A stretch of DNA of 64,000 nt from Leifsonia shinshuensis (GCF_022606355.1 NZ_JAHHZQ010000005.1:124001-188000); one strand, 5' to 3'. Shown: positions 33,943 through 43,070, numbered from the stretch's first letter. Notes: generated from the sequence alone by a model not told the origin. Translations and numbers: made by a program.

Positions 33943-34579
33943 CCGCTCCCGTCCGCATCCCCACCCGGAACTCATCCCCCGGCGCCGACGGCAGCGGCCG
34001 GAACCCCAGCCGCCGGTAGAACGCCTGCGCGTTCCGGTTGCGCTCGCCGACCCCGAGCTGCACGCCGGGGACCCCGGCCGCGCGCAGCTGGCCGAGCAGT
34101 CGGTTCACCAGCTTCCGTCCCCAGCCGTGGCCCTGCGCGATGGGGAGGAGGTCGATGTGCAGGTGTGCGGGGTAGAGCGTGTGGTCGGGTCCGATCGAGT
34201 GCTCCGGTTCGTGTCCGAGTTCCAGCACGCGTTCGGCGAAGGTCTCCACGTGGCGCGCGCGGGGGTGCCGCTCGGCGAATCCCGGGAGCCACTCCGAGCG
34301 GTAGCGATCGGCGAACCGGACGCTGTCGGCCGTCGCCACGAGGTAGCCCACCGGCACGTCGCCGTCGACCAGGATGCTCGCGAGCTCCGGTTCGAAGCGG
34401 AGGTAGGGGAGCAGGAAGATGTCCGCGAGCAGGTCGTCGTCGGAGTAGAGCCCGGTCGCGTCCCCTCCGGCGTCGCCCGTGCGCAGGCAGATGTCGCGGA
34501 GGGCGTCGTCGTCGCCCGCGGCATACGGGCGGATCGCGAAACCGGCCGCGCCGGCGGCCGCGCCCACCCCCGCCCTCAC
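33935..34579 (-). CDS. GNAT family N-acetyltransferase
   Basis: 214 aa, GTG 34579 overlapping the murQ stop (GTGA). The acetyl-CoA loop is GHGWGRKLVNRLLGQLRAAG, and GERNRNAQAFYRRLGFRPLP is the usual GNAT C-terminal motif. Joined to murQ and the kinase, it may acetylate an amino sugar such as glucosamine, or a derivative, in the MurNAc route; this is inference from position. A broken copy lies at 19743-20009, on the other side of the mycofactocin cluster. Confidence 0.85.
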   Translation of the reverse strand: MRAGVGAAAGAAGFAIRPYAAGDDDALRDICLRTGDAGGDATGLYSDDDLLADIFLLPYLRFEPELASILVDGDVPVGYLVATADSVRFADRYRSEWLPGFAERHPRARHVETFAERVLELGHEPEHSIGPDHTLYPAHLHIDLLPIAQGHGWGRKLVNRLLGQLRAAGVPGVQLGVGERNRNAQAFYRRLGFRPLPSAPGDEFRVGMRTGAGA

Positions 34580-35526
34580 GCTCGGGCGAGCGCCGCGCGG
34601 AGGCTGTCGCTGGAGGCGACGAGGGCCGTCGCGTCCTCGGCGCTCAGGCCGCGCAGCAGCATCAGGACGGCCGCCTGCACGGAGCCGCCGGCATCCTCGA
34701 GCGCTGTACCGGCCTCGTCGGCCGTGCACCCGGTGATGAGCATGACGATGCGCTCGGCGCGTGCCCGCAGCTTCTCGTTCGTCGCCCGGAGGTCGACCAT
34801 GATGTTCCCGTAGGTCTTGCCGAGGCGGACCATCGTCACCGTCGAGATCATGTTGACGATCAGTTTCTGCGCCGTCCCCGCCTTCAGGCGCGTCGAGCCG
34901 GCGATGAACTCGGGGCCGACCACGACCTCGATCGCGTGGTCGGCCCCGCGGCCGATCACCGAGTCGCGGTTGCAGGCGACCGCGACGGTCAGTGCTCCTG
35001 CGGTGCGCGCGAACTCGAGTGCGCCGGAGACGAAGGGTGTGCGGCCGGACGCCGACAGCCCGACGACCGAGTCCAGCGCCGTCACCTCGATCTCCGCCAT
35101 CGCGTCGCCGCCGCCCTCGTGGTCGTCCTCCGCGTCCTCCACGGCGGTGCGGATGGCGGTGTCGCCGCCGGCGATCACGCCGACCACCCGCGACGGGTCG
35201 ATGTTGAAGGTGGGCGGGCACTCGCTCGCGTCGACCACTCCCAGGCGCCCGGCGGTCCCCGCGCCCACGTAGATGAGCCGGCCGCCCTCGCGCATCCGCG
35301 CGGCGATGTCGTCGATGGCCGCCGCGACCTGGGGGAGCACCTCGCGCACGGCGGCGGGCACCCCGCTGTCGTGCTCGTTCATCAGGGAGACCAGGCGCGA
35401 CGTCTCGAAGGTGTCGAGGTCACCGAGGTCAGACGCAACGATCTCGGTGGTCAGCGCGTCCAGCTCGCGGTGCAGGACGTCGCGCGGACGCCCGGTGAGG
35501 TCGGTCAGTCTAGACACGGATGGCAT
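34576..35526 (-). CDS. murQ: N-acetylmuramic acid 6-phosphate etherase MurQ
   Basis: 316 aa. Cleaves the lactyl ether of MurNAc-6-P to GlcNAc-6-P and D-lactate in the cytoplasm. SIS fold with the MurQ block GGRLIYVGAGTAGRLGVVDASECPPTF (catalytic Glu in the SECPPT part), VVGLSASGRTPFV, and IVNMISTVTMVRLGKTYGNIMVDLRATNEKLRARAERI. ATG 35526 lies 17 bp inside the kinase gene; a GTG at 35517 with better ribosome-site spacing is an alternative. Confidence 0.95.
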   Translation of the reverse strand: MPSVSRLTDLTGRPRDVLHRELDALTTEIVASDLGDLDTFETSRLVSLMNEHDSGVPAAVREVLPQVAAAIDDIAARMREGGRLIYVGAGTAGRLGVVDASECPPTFNIDPSRVVGVIAGGDTAIRTAVEDAEDDHEGGGDAMAEIEVTALDSVVGLSASGRTPFVSGALEFARTAGALTVAVACNRDSVIGRGADHAIEVVVGPEFIAGSTRLKAGTAQKLIVNMISTVTMVRLGKTYGNIMVDLRATNEKLRARAERIVMLITGCTADEAGTALEDAGGSVQAAVLMLLRGLSAEDATALVASSDSLRAALARA

Positions 35527-36427
35527 ACCTTTCGTGGGGCAGGTCGGAGCGCAGAGCGAGCGCTGCCGCACCGTCGATGGCGGTGCCGAGCGGTCGCTGC
35601 GGGGTCAGCCCCCGAGCGTGAAGCGCGGCGGTGAGGCGGTTCAGGAAGTCGGGGTCGTCCGCGAGGCCGCCGATCACCGCGACGTCCCCGCCGGGCGGCG
35701 TGATGGACGCGGCGGTGCCTGCGAGCTGCTCGGCGGCGTCGGCGACGATGCGGGTCGCGACGGAGTCTCCGGCCGCTGCGCGCGCGAGGACCGCCGGGGC
35801 GAAGGAGGCGAGCCGGCGGGCGGCGTCGGCGCCGCCGATGTGCGCGGGCAGGGCGTCGAGGCCGCCGGCGAGCAAGGAGGCGTCGTCGACGAGGGCTGTG
35901 CGCTCGCCGCGGCCGTCGGCGGCGCGGAGCGCGGCCTGCAGCCCGTTCTGGCCGATCCAGCGTCCACTGCCGTCGTCCCCGAGCCACGGCCCCCACCCGT
36001 CGGAGCGCCGCCGCTCACCCGCGTCGTCGATGCGGAAGGCGACGGCACCCGTGCCGGCGATGAGCACGGTTCCTGCCGCGCCGCCGAACGCGCCAAGGTG
36101 CGCCGTCAGCACGTCGGAGGCGACGACGGTGTGCGCCGCCCAGCGCTCGGCGACCCGGTTCGCGAGAAGGCGCGCGGCGGCGGGGGCGGACTCCGCGCCC
36201 GCCGCTCCGATGCCGATCGCGTCGAGCGCGGAGGAGGAGCCGAGCCCGAGACCGTCGAGCAGGGGAGCGATCGCGTCGAACGCCTGCTCCGCGCCGAGCT
36301 GCGCCGCGAGCCCGGGAGCGCCGTGCCCGGAGCGCGAGCCGCCCGCGCCGCGACCGTGGAGGCGCACGCGACAGGTCGTCTTTCCGAGGTCGACGGCCAC
36401 GACGCGCGGTCCGGCTTCTGGGCTCAC
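35510..36427 (-). CDS. BadF/NagK-type amino-sugar kinase (probable MurNAc/GlcNAc kinase)
   Basis: 305 aa, an ASKHA-fold kinase: phosphate-1 motif AVDLGKTTCRVRL, phosphate-2 region VLIAGTGAVAFRI, and GWGPWLGDDGSGRWIGQ typical of N-acetylglucosamine/N-acetylmuramate kinases. Overlap with murQ strongly suggests it makes MurNAc-6-P (a MurK role), since no PTS MurP gene is present. GlcNAc may also be a substrate. Confidence 0.85.
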   Translation of the reverse strand: MSPEAGPRVVAVDLGKTTCRVRLHGRGAGGSRSGHGAPGLAAQLGAEQAFDAIAPLLDGLGLGSSSALDAIGIGAAGAESAPAAARLLANRVAERWAAHTVVASDVLTAHLGAFGGAAGTVLIAGTGAVAFRIDDAGERRRSDGWGPWLGDDGSGRWIGQNGLQAALRAADGRGERTALVDDASLLAGGLDALPAHIGGADAARRLASFAPAVLARAAAGDSVATRIVADAAEQLAGTAASITPPGGDVAVIGGLADDPDFLNRLTAALHARGLTPQRPLGTAIDGAAALALRSDLPHERYAIRV

Positions 36428-36487
36428 TGATTCCTCCGAGGTCTGGATGAAGACAAGTTACAACATCTCTCGCTCACAAGTAAATGA

Positions 36488-36517
36488 TTGACAGATTTCC
36501 GCGATCCCCCGTACAGT
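36488..36517 (+). promoter_or_regulatory. Promoter of the murR/rpiR-type operon
   Basis: TTGACA (36488-36493), 18-bp spacer, TACAGT (36512-36517). It lies in the 121-bp divergent region between the kinase and the regulator. Direct repeats ACAAGTTA (36453) and ACAAGTAA (36476) just upstream are 23 bp apart and may be regulator sites. Confidence 0.55.
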
Positions 36518-36548
36518 GACACGACATCAAGGCTGGAAGGGGGGACGT

Positions 36549-37454
36549 GTGGCACTGAGCGACAACGTCACTAGTGTTCTCACCGTGAGTATTCAGACGA
36601 GCATCCAGTCTCACGTCGACTCGTTCCCGCCCACCATGCGGCGCGTAGCGGACGTCATCCTCGAGCGCCCGCAGATCGTGATGGAGAACACCATCAGCGA
36701 ACTCGCGCGCGCCTGCGACACGTCGGAGGCGTCCATCGTGCGATTCTGCCGGGCGCTGGGCTTCACCGGCTACCCGCAGCTCAAGCTCCAGCTCGCCGCA
36801 GAGCTGGCCAAGGAGTCCGCGGAGTTCGGCGGAAACGGCGACGGGGCCTACGGTGCCGACATCAGTCCGTCCGACACCCTCGCCGAGATGGTCGCCAAGA
36901 TCGCCGGCAGCGAGATCCTGGGCATCAGGGAGACCGCCGACAGCCTCGACATGGAGGTCCTCCAGCGGGTGATCCGGAAGCTGGAGCGCGCCAAGCGCGT
37001 CGTGCTGTTCGGCGTCGGCGCGAGCAACGCCGGCGCGCAGGACCTGGCGCAGAAGCTGCTGCGGATCGGGCACGTCGCCCTCGCCTTCCACGACGCCCAC
37101 GACGCGCTGGTGTCCGCCGCTCTCGTCGAGCAGGGGGATGTCGCGATCGGCTTCTCGCACAACGGGCGTACCCGCGAGACGATGGCCTTCCTCAGTGCCG
37201 CGCGCCGCAACGGCGCGCACACCGTCGCCGTCACGAACGTCCCTGACTCCCCGCTCGCGGAGCAGGCGGAGAGCGTGCTGCGCACCGCCGTGCGCGAGAC
37301 GACGTTCCGCTCGGGCGCGATGGCCAGCAGGATCGCCCAGCTCACCATCATCGACTACCTGTTCGTGGGCGTCGCGCGCGGTCGCTACGACCGCACCGTG
37401 CAGGCACTCAAGAGCACCTACGAGATCGTCAAGGAACTCCGCGGCGACAGCTGA
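36549..37454 (+). CDS. RpiR/MurR-family regulator with SIS domain
   Basis: 301 aa from GTG 36549, which has AAGGGGGGAC upstream. The N-terminal HTH is PPTMRRVADVILERP then ENTISELARACDTSEASIVRFCRALGF. A C-terminal SIS sugar-phosphate domain (RVVLFGVGASNAGAQDLAQKL, DVAIGFSHNGRTRETM) would sense MurNAc-6-P or GlcNAc-6-P. Lies between murQ-kinase (divergent) and the NamZ gene; likely regulator of both arms. Confidence 0.9.
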   Translation: MALSDNVTSVLTVSIQTSIQSHVDSFPPTMRRVADVILERPQIVMENTISELARACDTSEASIVRFCRALGFTGYPQLKLQLAAELAKESAEFGGNGDGAYGADISPSDTLAEMVAKIAGSEILGIRETADSLDMEVLQRVIRKLERAKRVVLFGVGASNAGAQDLAQKLLRIGHVALAFHDAHDALVSAALVEQGDVAIGFSHNGRTRETMAFLSAARRNGAHTVAVTNVPDSPLAEQAESVLRTAVRETTFRSGAMASRIAQLTIIDYLFVGVARGRYDRTVQALKSTYEIVKELRGDS

Positions 37455-37513
37455 GTGCCGTCGCGTCCTGTGCCGTCCGCGCGGGTCCGGCGGCGCACGA
37501 GAGGAAGAGGACC

Positions 37514-38710
37514 ATGACCCGCACCAGGACGGGCGCTCAGTGCGCCGCCGCCGACATCCGGCTGCTCGGAGACGGCCGGATCGGGCTGCTGACGAACTTC
37601 ACGGGGACGATGCCGGATCTGGAGCGGACCTCCGACGCGCTCGTCGCGGCAGGCGCTCCGGTCACCGTGCTGTTCGGGCCGGAGCACGGCCTCAACGGCT
37701 CCGTGCAGGCAGGCGAGACCGAGGCGGAGGCATACGACGCGCGGACCGACCTCCCGATCGTCGAGACGTATCTGAAGTCCGGTGCGGAGCTCGACAGGGT
37801 GTTCCTGGACTCGGGGGTCTCCACCATCGTGTTCGACATGCAGGACCTCGGCGTCCGCTACTACACGTACATCTGGACCCTGTTCGACGCGCTGGAGAGC
37901 GCGGCGCGGACCGGGCTGCGCTTCGTCGTGCTGGACCGGCCGAACCCGCTCGGCGGCGTGCTGCTGGAGGGTCCCGGGCTGGCGGACGCCGCGTTCGCGA
38001 GCTTCGTCGGGCGCAGCGACATCCATCAGCGCCACGGGCTGACGGCGGGTGAGCTCGCCCGGCTGTTCGCCGCCCGCGACCTCGCCAGGCGGGGCCTGAC
38101 GGTGGACCTGCACGTGGTGGAGGTCGACGGCTGGGCTCCGAGCGACGACTTCGACGGCACGGGACTGCCGTGGGTGCCTCCGTCGCCGAACATGCCGACG
38201 CTCGATACGGCTTTCGCCTTCAGCGGCACGGGCATCTTCGAGGGGACCAACGTGAGCGAGGGCCGTGGGACGACGCGGCCGTTCGAGACGCTGGGCGCCC
38301 CCTACATCGACGGGCGGCTCGCGAGCCGGCTCCGCGAACGGGACCTGCCCGGCGTGCTGTTCCGCGAAGTGTGGTTCGCTCCGACGTTCCACAAGTACGC
38401 GGGGTCGACCGTGCGCGGTGTGCAGCTGCACGTGACCGACCGGGGCACGTTCCGCCCGGTCGCGACGGGGCTCGCCGTGCTCGACGCGATCGCCGAGCTG
38501 TACCCGGAGGAGTTCCGGTTCCTGCCGCCGGGCGAGCGCCTGGACGGCCCGGATCGCCGGCACGCGATCGACCTGCTCTGGGGGTCGGCCGAGCTGCGCA
38601 CGGCGGTGGAGTCGGGCCTCCCGGCCGCCGGGCTCCTCGGTCCGACGCCCCGGGTCACGGACGTGTACGGTCCGGACGTCCTGCTCTATCCACGCGTTTC
38701 GGCCGTGTAA
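37514..38710 (+). CDS. namZ: Exo-beta-N-acetylmuramidase NamZ (DUF1343 family)
   Basis: 398 aa. NamZ (GH171, formerly DUF1343) removes non-reducing-end MurNAc from peptidoglycan fragments. Family signatures are LFGPEHGLNG, DMQDLGVRYYTYIWTL, VVLDRPNPLGG, GLPWVPPSPNMPT and GTNVSEGRGTTRPFE. The well-known secreted homologues have signal peptides; none is seen here (MTRTRTGAQCAAADIRL), so this one probably acts on imported MurNAc-GlcNAc in the cytoplasm. Confidence 0.9.
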   Translation: MTRTRTGAQCAAADIRLLGDGRIGLLTNFTGTMPDLERTSDALVAAGAPVTVLFGPEHGLNGSVQAGETEAEAYDARTDLPIVETYLKSGAELDRVFLDSGVSTIVFDMQDLGVRYYTYIWTLFDALESAARTGLRFVVLDRPNPLGGVLLEGPGLADAAFASFVGRSDIHQRHGLTAGELARLFAARDLARRGLTVDLHVVEVDGWAPSDDFDGTGLPWVPPSPNMPTLDTAFAFSGTGIFEGTNVSEGRGTTRPFETLGAPYIDGRLASRLRERDLPGVLFREVWFAPTFHKYAGSTVRGVQLHVTDRGTFRPVATGLAVLDAIAELYPEEFRFLPPGERLDGPDRRHAIDLLWGSAELRTAVESGLPAAGLLGPTPRVTDVYGPDVLLYPRVSAV

Positions 38711-38727
38711 CGAGCACGTAAATCATT

Positions 38728-38747
38728 GCCAAGATGGTTTTCTTGGC
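38728..38747. promoter_or_regulatory. Inverted repeat after namZ
   Basis: GCCAAGA, 6-bp loop, TCTTGGC, perfect 7-bp arms, 18 bp after the namZ stop and 10 bp before a TTGACA box. It could be an operator for the following genes or a weak terminator. Confidence 0.45.
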
Positions 38748-38756
38748 TGAAAATGC

Positions 38757-38786
38757 TTGACATGATCGTTTCCATGAAGGTAATTT
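38757..38786 (+). promoter_or_regulatory. Promoter candidate for the GNAT-ABC operon
   Basis: TTGACA (38757-38762), 18-bp spacer, TAATTT (38781-38786). Located in the 126 bp between namZ and the GNAT gene, an AT-rich stretch unlike its surroundings. Confidence 0.5.
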
Positions 38787-38836
38787 CGATCGCACCGGCG
38801 TCGAGCCCCCACAGCGAAGTGAGCGCGAGGAGAGAC

Positions 38837-39811
38837 ATGCTGCAGACCACCACGACAACGACGATCCGCTCGTTCATCACGGGCGACGGATCGCGGATCG
38901 CCGAGGCCTGGACCCGTTCGGCCCCCGCCGACGGGATCACCGAGTCGCGATTCCGCGACATGTTCCTGCTCGACAGGAACTTCGACTCCGACGGCCTGCT
39001 GGTCGCGGAGCAGGACGGCGCGATCGTGGGAGCCGCCTACGGCGTCCGCCGCCTGATCGCAGCCGACGGCGCCGACCTCGAGGCGGAGTCGGGCTGGATC
39101 CCGTTCTTCTTCGTCGTTCCGGAGGCCCGCCGCTCCGGCATCGGCACAGCGCTGCTGCGCCGCACGATGGACTGGCTCGCCGAGCAGGGCGCCACGACGG
39201 CGTACTTCTCGTCGTACACGCCCAACTACTTCCTGCCCGGCCTCGACGGCCAGCGTTACCCGGACGCGGCGCGGCTCCTCGCCTCGCTCGGCTTCACGAC
39301 GCAGTACGAGTCCGTGGCCATGGACCGCACGCTCAACGACTACGCGATGCCGGAGAGCATCCAGAAGAGGGCCGACGACCTCGTCGCCGCCGGCTGGCGC
39401 TTCGGCTCGCCGACCGGAGACGACCTGCCGGAGCTGATCCGCATCGCGGGCACCCGGTTCAATCCCGACTGGGCACGCGGCATCCGCGAGGGGGTGCTGG
39501 GCGGCCAGTCGCTCGAGCGGATCATCACGGTCCGCGACCCGCAGGGCCGGATGCTCGGCTGGGCGATGCACGGCACGTACGAGAACGTGCTCGAGCGCTT
39601 CGGCCCGTTCGGCGTCCTCCCTGAGAGCCGGGGGACCGGCCTCGGCGAGATCCTCCTCCACCTCACCCTGGAGCGGATGCGGGCGCTCGGCGCGCACAGC
39701 GCCTGGTTCCTGTGGACCGAGGAGAGCTCGGCCGCCGGCCACCTGTACCTCAAGACCGGCTTCAGCGTCACCCGCACCTTCGCGATCCTGCACGCGCCGC
39801 TCGCTGTCTGA
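38837..39811 (+). CDS. Tandem-domain GNAT acetyltransferase
   Basis: 324 aa from ATG 38837, with GAGGAGAG upstream. Two GNAT domains: the first has FFFVVPEARRSGIGTALLRR (about 95-115), the second FGVLPESRGTGLGEILLHL (about 257-275) and ends HLYLKTGFSVTRTFAIL. Probably acetylates an amino sugar or sugar amine in the MurNAc operon. Target not determinable from sequence. Confidence 0.8.
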   Translation: MLQTTTTTTIRSFITGDGSRIAEAWTRSAPADGITESRFRDMFLLDRNFDSDGLLVAEQDGAIVGAAYGVRRLIAADGADLEAESGWIPFFFVVPEARRSGIGTALLRRTMDWLAEQGATTAYFSSYTPNYFLPGLDGQRYPDAARLLASLGFTTQYESVAMDRTLNDYAMPESIQKRADDLVAAGWRFGSPTGDDLPELIRIAGTRFNPDWARGIREGVLGGQSLERIITVRDPQGRMLGWAMHGTYENVLERFGPFGVLPESRGTGLGEILLHLTLERMRALGAHSAWFLWTEESSAAGHLYLKTGFSVTRTFAILHAPLAV

Positions 39812-39840
39812 GCGGCGACGACATCACCGAGAGGAAGACC

Positions 39841-41142
39841 ATGAGAACAGTTCTGTCCGGACGTCGCCGGCGGCTCGTCGCCGCGGCGGCCGTCGCCGCC
39901 GCGACCGCCCTCGTCATGAGCGCGTGCAGCGGGGCGTCCAGCAGCGACGACAACGGGAAGGTCACCCTGACCTTCCTCAGCCACTACGGCGACGAGCCCA
40001 TGAAGAGCGGCATCAGCAAGCTCATCGACGAGTGGAACTCGGCTCACCCCGACATCCAGGTCAAGCAGCAGACCGTCAAGTTCGACGACCTGCTGACCAC
40101 GCTGAACGTGCGCCAGACCGGCGGCCGCGGCGCGGACATCCTGAGCTCGTACGCGCTCTGGGGAGGCCAGCTCGCCGCCAACAACGTGCTCGACAAGCCG
40201 CCGGCGGACGTCGCCAAGGACATCAAGTCCAACTACAGCCCTGCTGCCGCGCAGGCCGTGACCGGCGGAAACGGCGAGGTGTTCGGGTACCCGACGGAGT
40301 TCAACACCTACGTCCTGTACTACAACAAGAAGATCCTCGCCGACGCCGGCTACGACACGCCGCCGACCGACTGGGCGCAGCTCAAGGAGGTCGCCGAGAA
40401 GACGACCAAGAAGGACGCGTCGGGCAACTACCAGGTCGAGGGTCTGTCGCTCATCCAGGACGGCGACAACCAGACGGCGCACCCGTTCCTGTCGCTGCTC
40501 GACGCGGCGGGCGGCAAGTTCCTGAAGCCGGACGGCAGCTCCGCCCTCGACGGCAAGGCGAAGGCGACCATGGAGCTGGAATCCGCGCTGGCACAGAAGG
40601 GCGCGACGACGACGTCGATCATGCCGACCAAGGCGTTCCCCGCGAACCAGGTGGCGATGGCGATTCAGGCGAGCTGGTGGATCGGCAGCCTCAAGAACCA
40701 GATGAAGGACGAGTACAAGAACGTCGGAACGGCCCCGGTGCCCGGCCCGAAGGCCGGTGAGCAGGGTTCGCTCGCGTACGCCTTCTTCACCGGTGTGAAC
40801 GCCGGCAGCAAGCACAAGGCGCAGGCCTGGCAGTTCCTGACCTGGTTCAACTCGCACAAGAACAAGGAGGGGGTGACCGAGATGGGCGACTTCCTCGCCT
40901 CCAACGGTCTGATCCCGCCGCGCAAGGCCGACGCCGACATCCTCGGCCCGAAGCTCCAGGCGGCCGACCCCAACCTCAAGCCGATCTACGAGGCCGCGGG
41001 CTACGCGATGGCCGAGTCGAACGCCGCGAACGCCTACAAGGCGAAGACGTCGCTGCACAACGCGCTCGACCAGATCCTCGTGAACAACGCACCGGTGGGC
41101 CAGACGTTCGACAGCCTGGTCGCCGAGATCAACCGCAAGTAA
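39841..41142 (+). CDS. ABC sugar-binding lipoprotein (CUT1 family)
   Basis: 433 aa. Lipoprotein signal with lipobox VMSAC near residue 29. Family-1 solute-binding fold (VTLTFLSHYGD, GYPTEFNTYVLYYNKKIL, AIQASWWIGSLK). Position behind namZ and murQ suggests it captures peptidoglycan-derived MurNAc-GlcNAc or related amino sugars. A strong hairpin separates it from the permease genes, which usually raises the level of the binding protein. Confidence 0.9.
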   Translation: MRTVLSGRRRRLVAAAAVAAATALVMSACSGASSSDDNGKVTLTFLSHYGDEPMKSGISKLIDEWNSAHPDIQVKQQTVKFDDLLTTLNVRQTGGRGADILSSYALWGGQLAANNVLDKPPADVAKDIKSNYSPAAAQAVTGGNGEVFGYPTEFNTYVLYYNKKILADAGYDTPPTDWAQLKEVAEKTTKKDASGNYQVEGLSLIQDGDNQTAHPFLSLLDAAGGKFLKPDGSSALDGKAKATMELESALAQKGATTTSIMPTKAFPANQVAMAIQASWWIGSLKNQMKDEYKNVGTAPVPGPKAGEQGSLAYAFFTGVNAGSKHKAQAWQFLTWFNSHKNKEGVTEMGDFLASNGLIPPRKADADILGPKLQAADPNLKPIYEAAGYAMAESNAANAYKAKTSLHNALDQILVNNAPVGQTFDSLVAEINRK

Positions 41143-41156
41143 CCGGACACGACCCG

Positions 41157-41189
41157 CGGGAGGGGTGGTACCCCATGCCACCCCTCCCG
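41157..41189 (+). terminator. Intra-operon hairpin between binding protein and permeases
   Basis: GGGAGGGGTGG (41158-41168), 9-nt loop, CCACCCCTCCC (41178-41188), extended by one G-C pair. No T-tract. Its place after the binding-protein gene is typical of attenuators or mRNA-stabilising hairpins in sugar ABC operons. Confidence 0.7.
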
Positions 41190-41203
41190 TACCGCGGAGA
41201 CAG

Positions 41204-41237
41204 CAGATGACAGGCACAGACAGATGACAGGCACAGT
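41204..41237 (+). repeat. 17-bp tandem duplication at the permease start
   Basis: CAGATGACAGGCACAGA at 41204 is repeated at 41221 with one change at the end. Each copy has an ATG. The first opens a six-codon frame (MTGTDR) whose stop overlaps the second ATG, the real start, by ATGA. The GGAGA ribosome site lies in front of the first ATG only. Confidence 0.75.
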
Positions 41238-42186
41238 CGCGACCGCCACCCGCGAAGCGGTGAGCGAGCTCAACGCCAGCGAGCCACGGGCGAAGACCAG
41301 GAGCCGGCGGTTCCGGAGGGAGGGACGTGCGGGCTATCTGTTCCTCGCCCCGTCGCTGCTCTTCTTCCTGATCTTCCTGATCCTGCCGTCGTTCTTCGCG
41401 ATCTTCCTCTCGCTCTCGAAGTGGGGAGGGTACGACCTCACCCAGATCCACTTCATCGGGGTGCAGAACTACACCGACATCCTCAACTTCAACGGCACTT
41501 TCGTGTCGCCGATCCTGGTGAACACGCTGGTGTTCGCTGCACTGTCGGTCGTGCTCGCCGTCGCCGGGTCGCTGATCGTCGCGCAGTGCATCGAGCGGCT
41601 GAGGTTCCAGGGCTTCTGGCGCTTCCTCTACTTCCTCCCCGTCGTCGCCACGGTCGTGGCGATCGGCAACGTGTGGAAGATGATGTACCAGCCGTCCGGC
41701 CTCATCAACGGCCTGCTCAACGCGCTGCACATCAACTCGATCGGATTCCTGTCCGATCCCAAGATCTCGCTGCCGTCGGTCGCCGTGGTGCAGGCGTGGG
41801 CATCCATCGGCGCGGCGGTGCTCATCCTGACCGCCGGCATCAAGGCGATCGACCGCAGCGTCTACGAGGCGGCCGAGATCGACGGCGCGAACAGCTGGAA
41901 GACGTTCTGGAGCATCACGCTGCCGCTGCTGCGGCCGTCGCTGGTGTTCGTGTTCATCACGCAGTGCATCGCGGGCCTGCAGTCGTTCGCCCTCATCATC
42001 GTGATGACCAAGGACGGCGGGCCGGTCAACTCCACCAACGTCGCCGCGTTCGAGATGTACCAGCAGGCCTTCAAGTTCGGAGCCTGGGGAACGGCGAGCG
42101 CGATGGCCATGGTGCTGTTCGTGATCATCTTCATCATCACCCTGATCCAGCTCTGGGTCAGCCGACGAGCGGGAGACGACGACTGA
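41224..42186 (+). CDS. ABC sugar permease, MalF type
   Basis: 320 aa, six main transmembrane helices. EAA loop at about 205-225 (SVYEAAEIDGANSWKTFWSI). Partner of the next permease and of the 39841 binding protein. No ATPase gene follows, so it must use a shared ATPase encoded elsewhere, as MsiK serves many actinobacterial sugar importers. The start is inside a tandem duplication. Confidence 0.92.
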   Translation: MTGTVATATREAVSELNASEPRAKTRSRRFRREGRAGYLFLAPSLLFFLIFLILPSFFAIFLSLSKWGGYDLTQIHFIGVQNYTDILNFNGTFVSPILVNTLVFAALSVVLAVAGSLIVAQCIERLRFQGFWRFLYFLPVVATVVAIGNVWKMMYQPSGLINGLLNALHINSIGFLSDPKISLPSVAVVQAWASIGAAVLILTAGIKAIDRSVYEAAEIDGANSWKTFWSITLPLLRPSLVFVFITQCIAGLQSFALIIVMTKDGGPVNSTNVAAFEMYQQAFKFGAWGTASAMAMVLFVIIFIITLIQLWVSRRAGDDD

Positions 42187-43070
42187 TGAGCCGCCGCAAC
42201 AAACGCGTCAGCACGCCCTGGTTCTCGTACCTCGTCGTGGCCCTCGGCGGGGTCGCGATGGCCCTGCCGTTCTTCGACATGGTGTCGAGCTCGTTCAAGG
42301 GCTCCGGGGAGTACGGCATCCTGCCCTATCACTTCCTCCCGCAGGAGTTCACCTGGAGCAACTACTCCGCCGCCTTCACCGAGCTGCAGCTGGGCAAGCT
42401 CTTCCTGACGAGCGTGATCGTGACGGTCTCGGTCACCGCGTCGGTGCTCATCACCTCGGCGATGGCCGGCTACGCGCTCGCGAAGCTGCGCTTCCGGGGG
42501 CGGGACGTCATCTTCCGCTTCATCCTCGCCACCATGATGCTGCCGCCGTTCCTGCTGCTCATCCCGGACTTCCTGATCATGCTGAACTGGCCGCTGGTCG
42601 GCGGGAACAACATCCTCGGTCAGGGCGGCGACGGCGGGATGACGACCAACATCGTCTCGCTCATGCTCCCCTTCCTCGTCAGCGGCTTCGGGATCTTCCT
42701 GATGCGGCAGTTCATGGTGGGCGTGCCGAACGAGATGCTCGAAGCGGCCAGGATCGACGGCGCGGGCGAGTGGCGGCTGTTCTGGAGCGTGGTGCTGCCG
42801 CAGGCCAAGCCGGTGGCGATCACCCTGGGCCTGATCACTTTCGTCGGGCAGTGGAACGAGTACATCTGGACATCGCTGATGGCCTCCACGAACCCCGACC
42901 TGATGACGCTGCCGGTCGGCATCCAGCTGCTGCAGAGCTTCATCGACCCCAACCGCACGATGCCGATCGTCATGGCCGGAATCGTCATCAGCACGCTGCC
43001 CGTGCTGATCCTGTTCCTCTTCCTGCAGAAGTACTACGTGCGCGGCGTGGTGCTGTCCGGCATGAAGTGA
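42186..43070 (+). CDS. ABC sugar permease, MalG type
   Basis: 294 aa; ATG overlaps the stop before it (TGATG). Six helices and the EAA loop NEMLEAARIDGAGEWRLFWSVVLP. An insertion with glycine-rich sequence (GGNNILGQGGDGGMTTN) lies between helices 3 and 4. Confidence 0.92.
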   Translation: MSRRNKRVSTPWFSYLVVALGGVAMALPFFDMVSSSFKGSGEYGILPYHFLPQEFTWSNYSAAFTELQLGKLFLTSVIVTVSVTASVLITSAMAGYALAKLRFRGRDVIFRFILATMMLPPFLLLIPDFLIMLNWPLVGGNNILGQGGDGGMTTNIVSLMLPFLVSGFGIFLMRQFMVGVPNEMLEAARIDGAGEWRLFWSVVLPQAKPVAITLGLITFVGQWNEYIWTSLMASTNPDLMTLPVGIQLLQSFIDPNRTMPIVMAGIVISTLPVLILFLFLQKYYVRGVVLSGMK

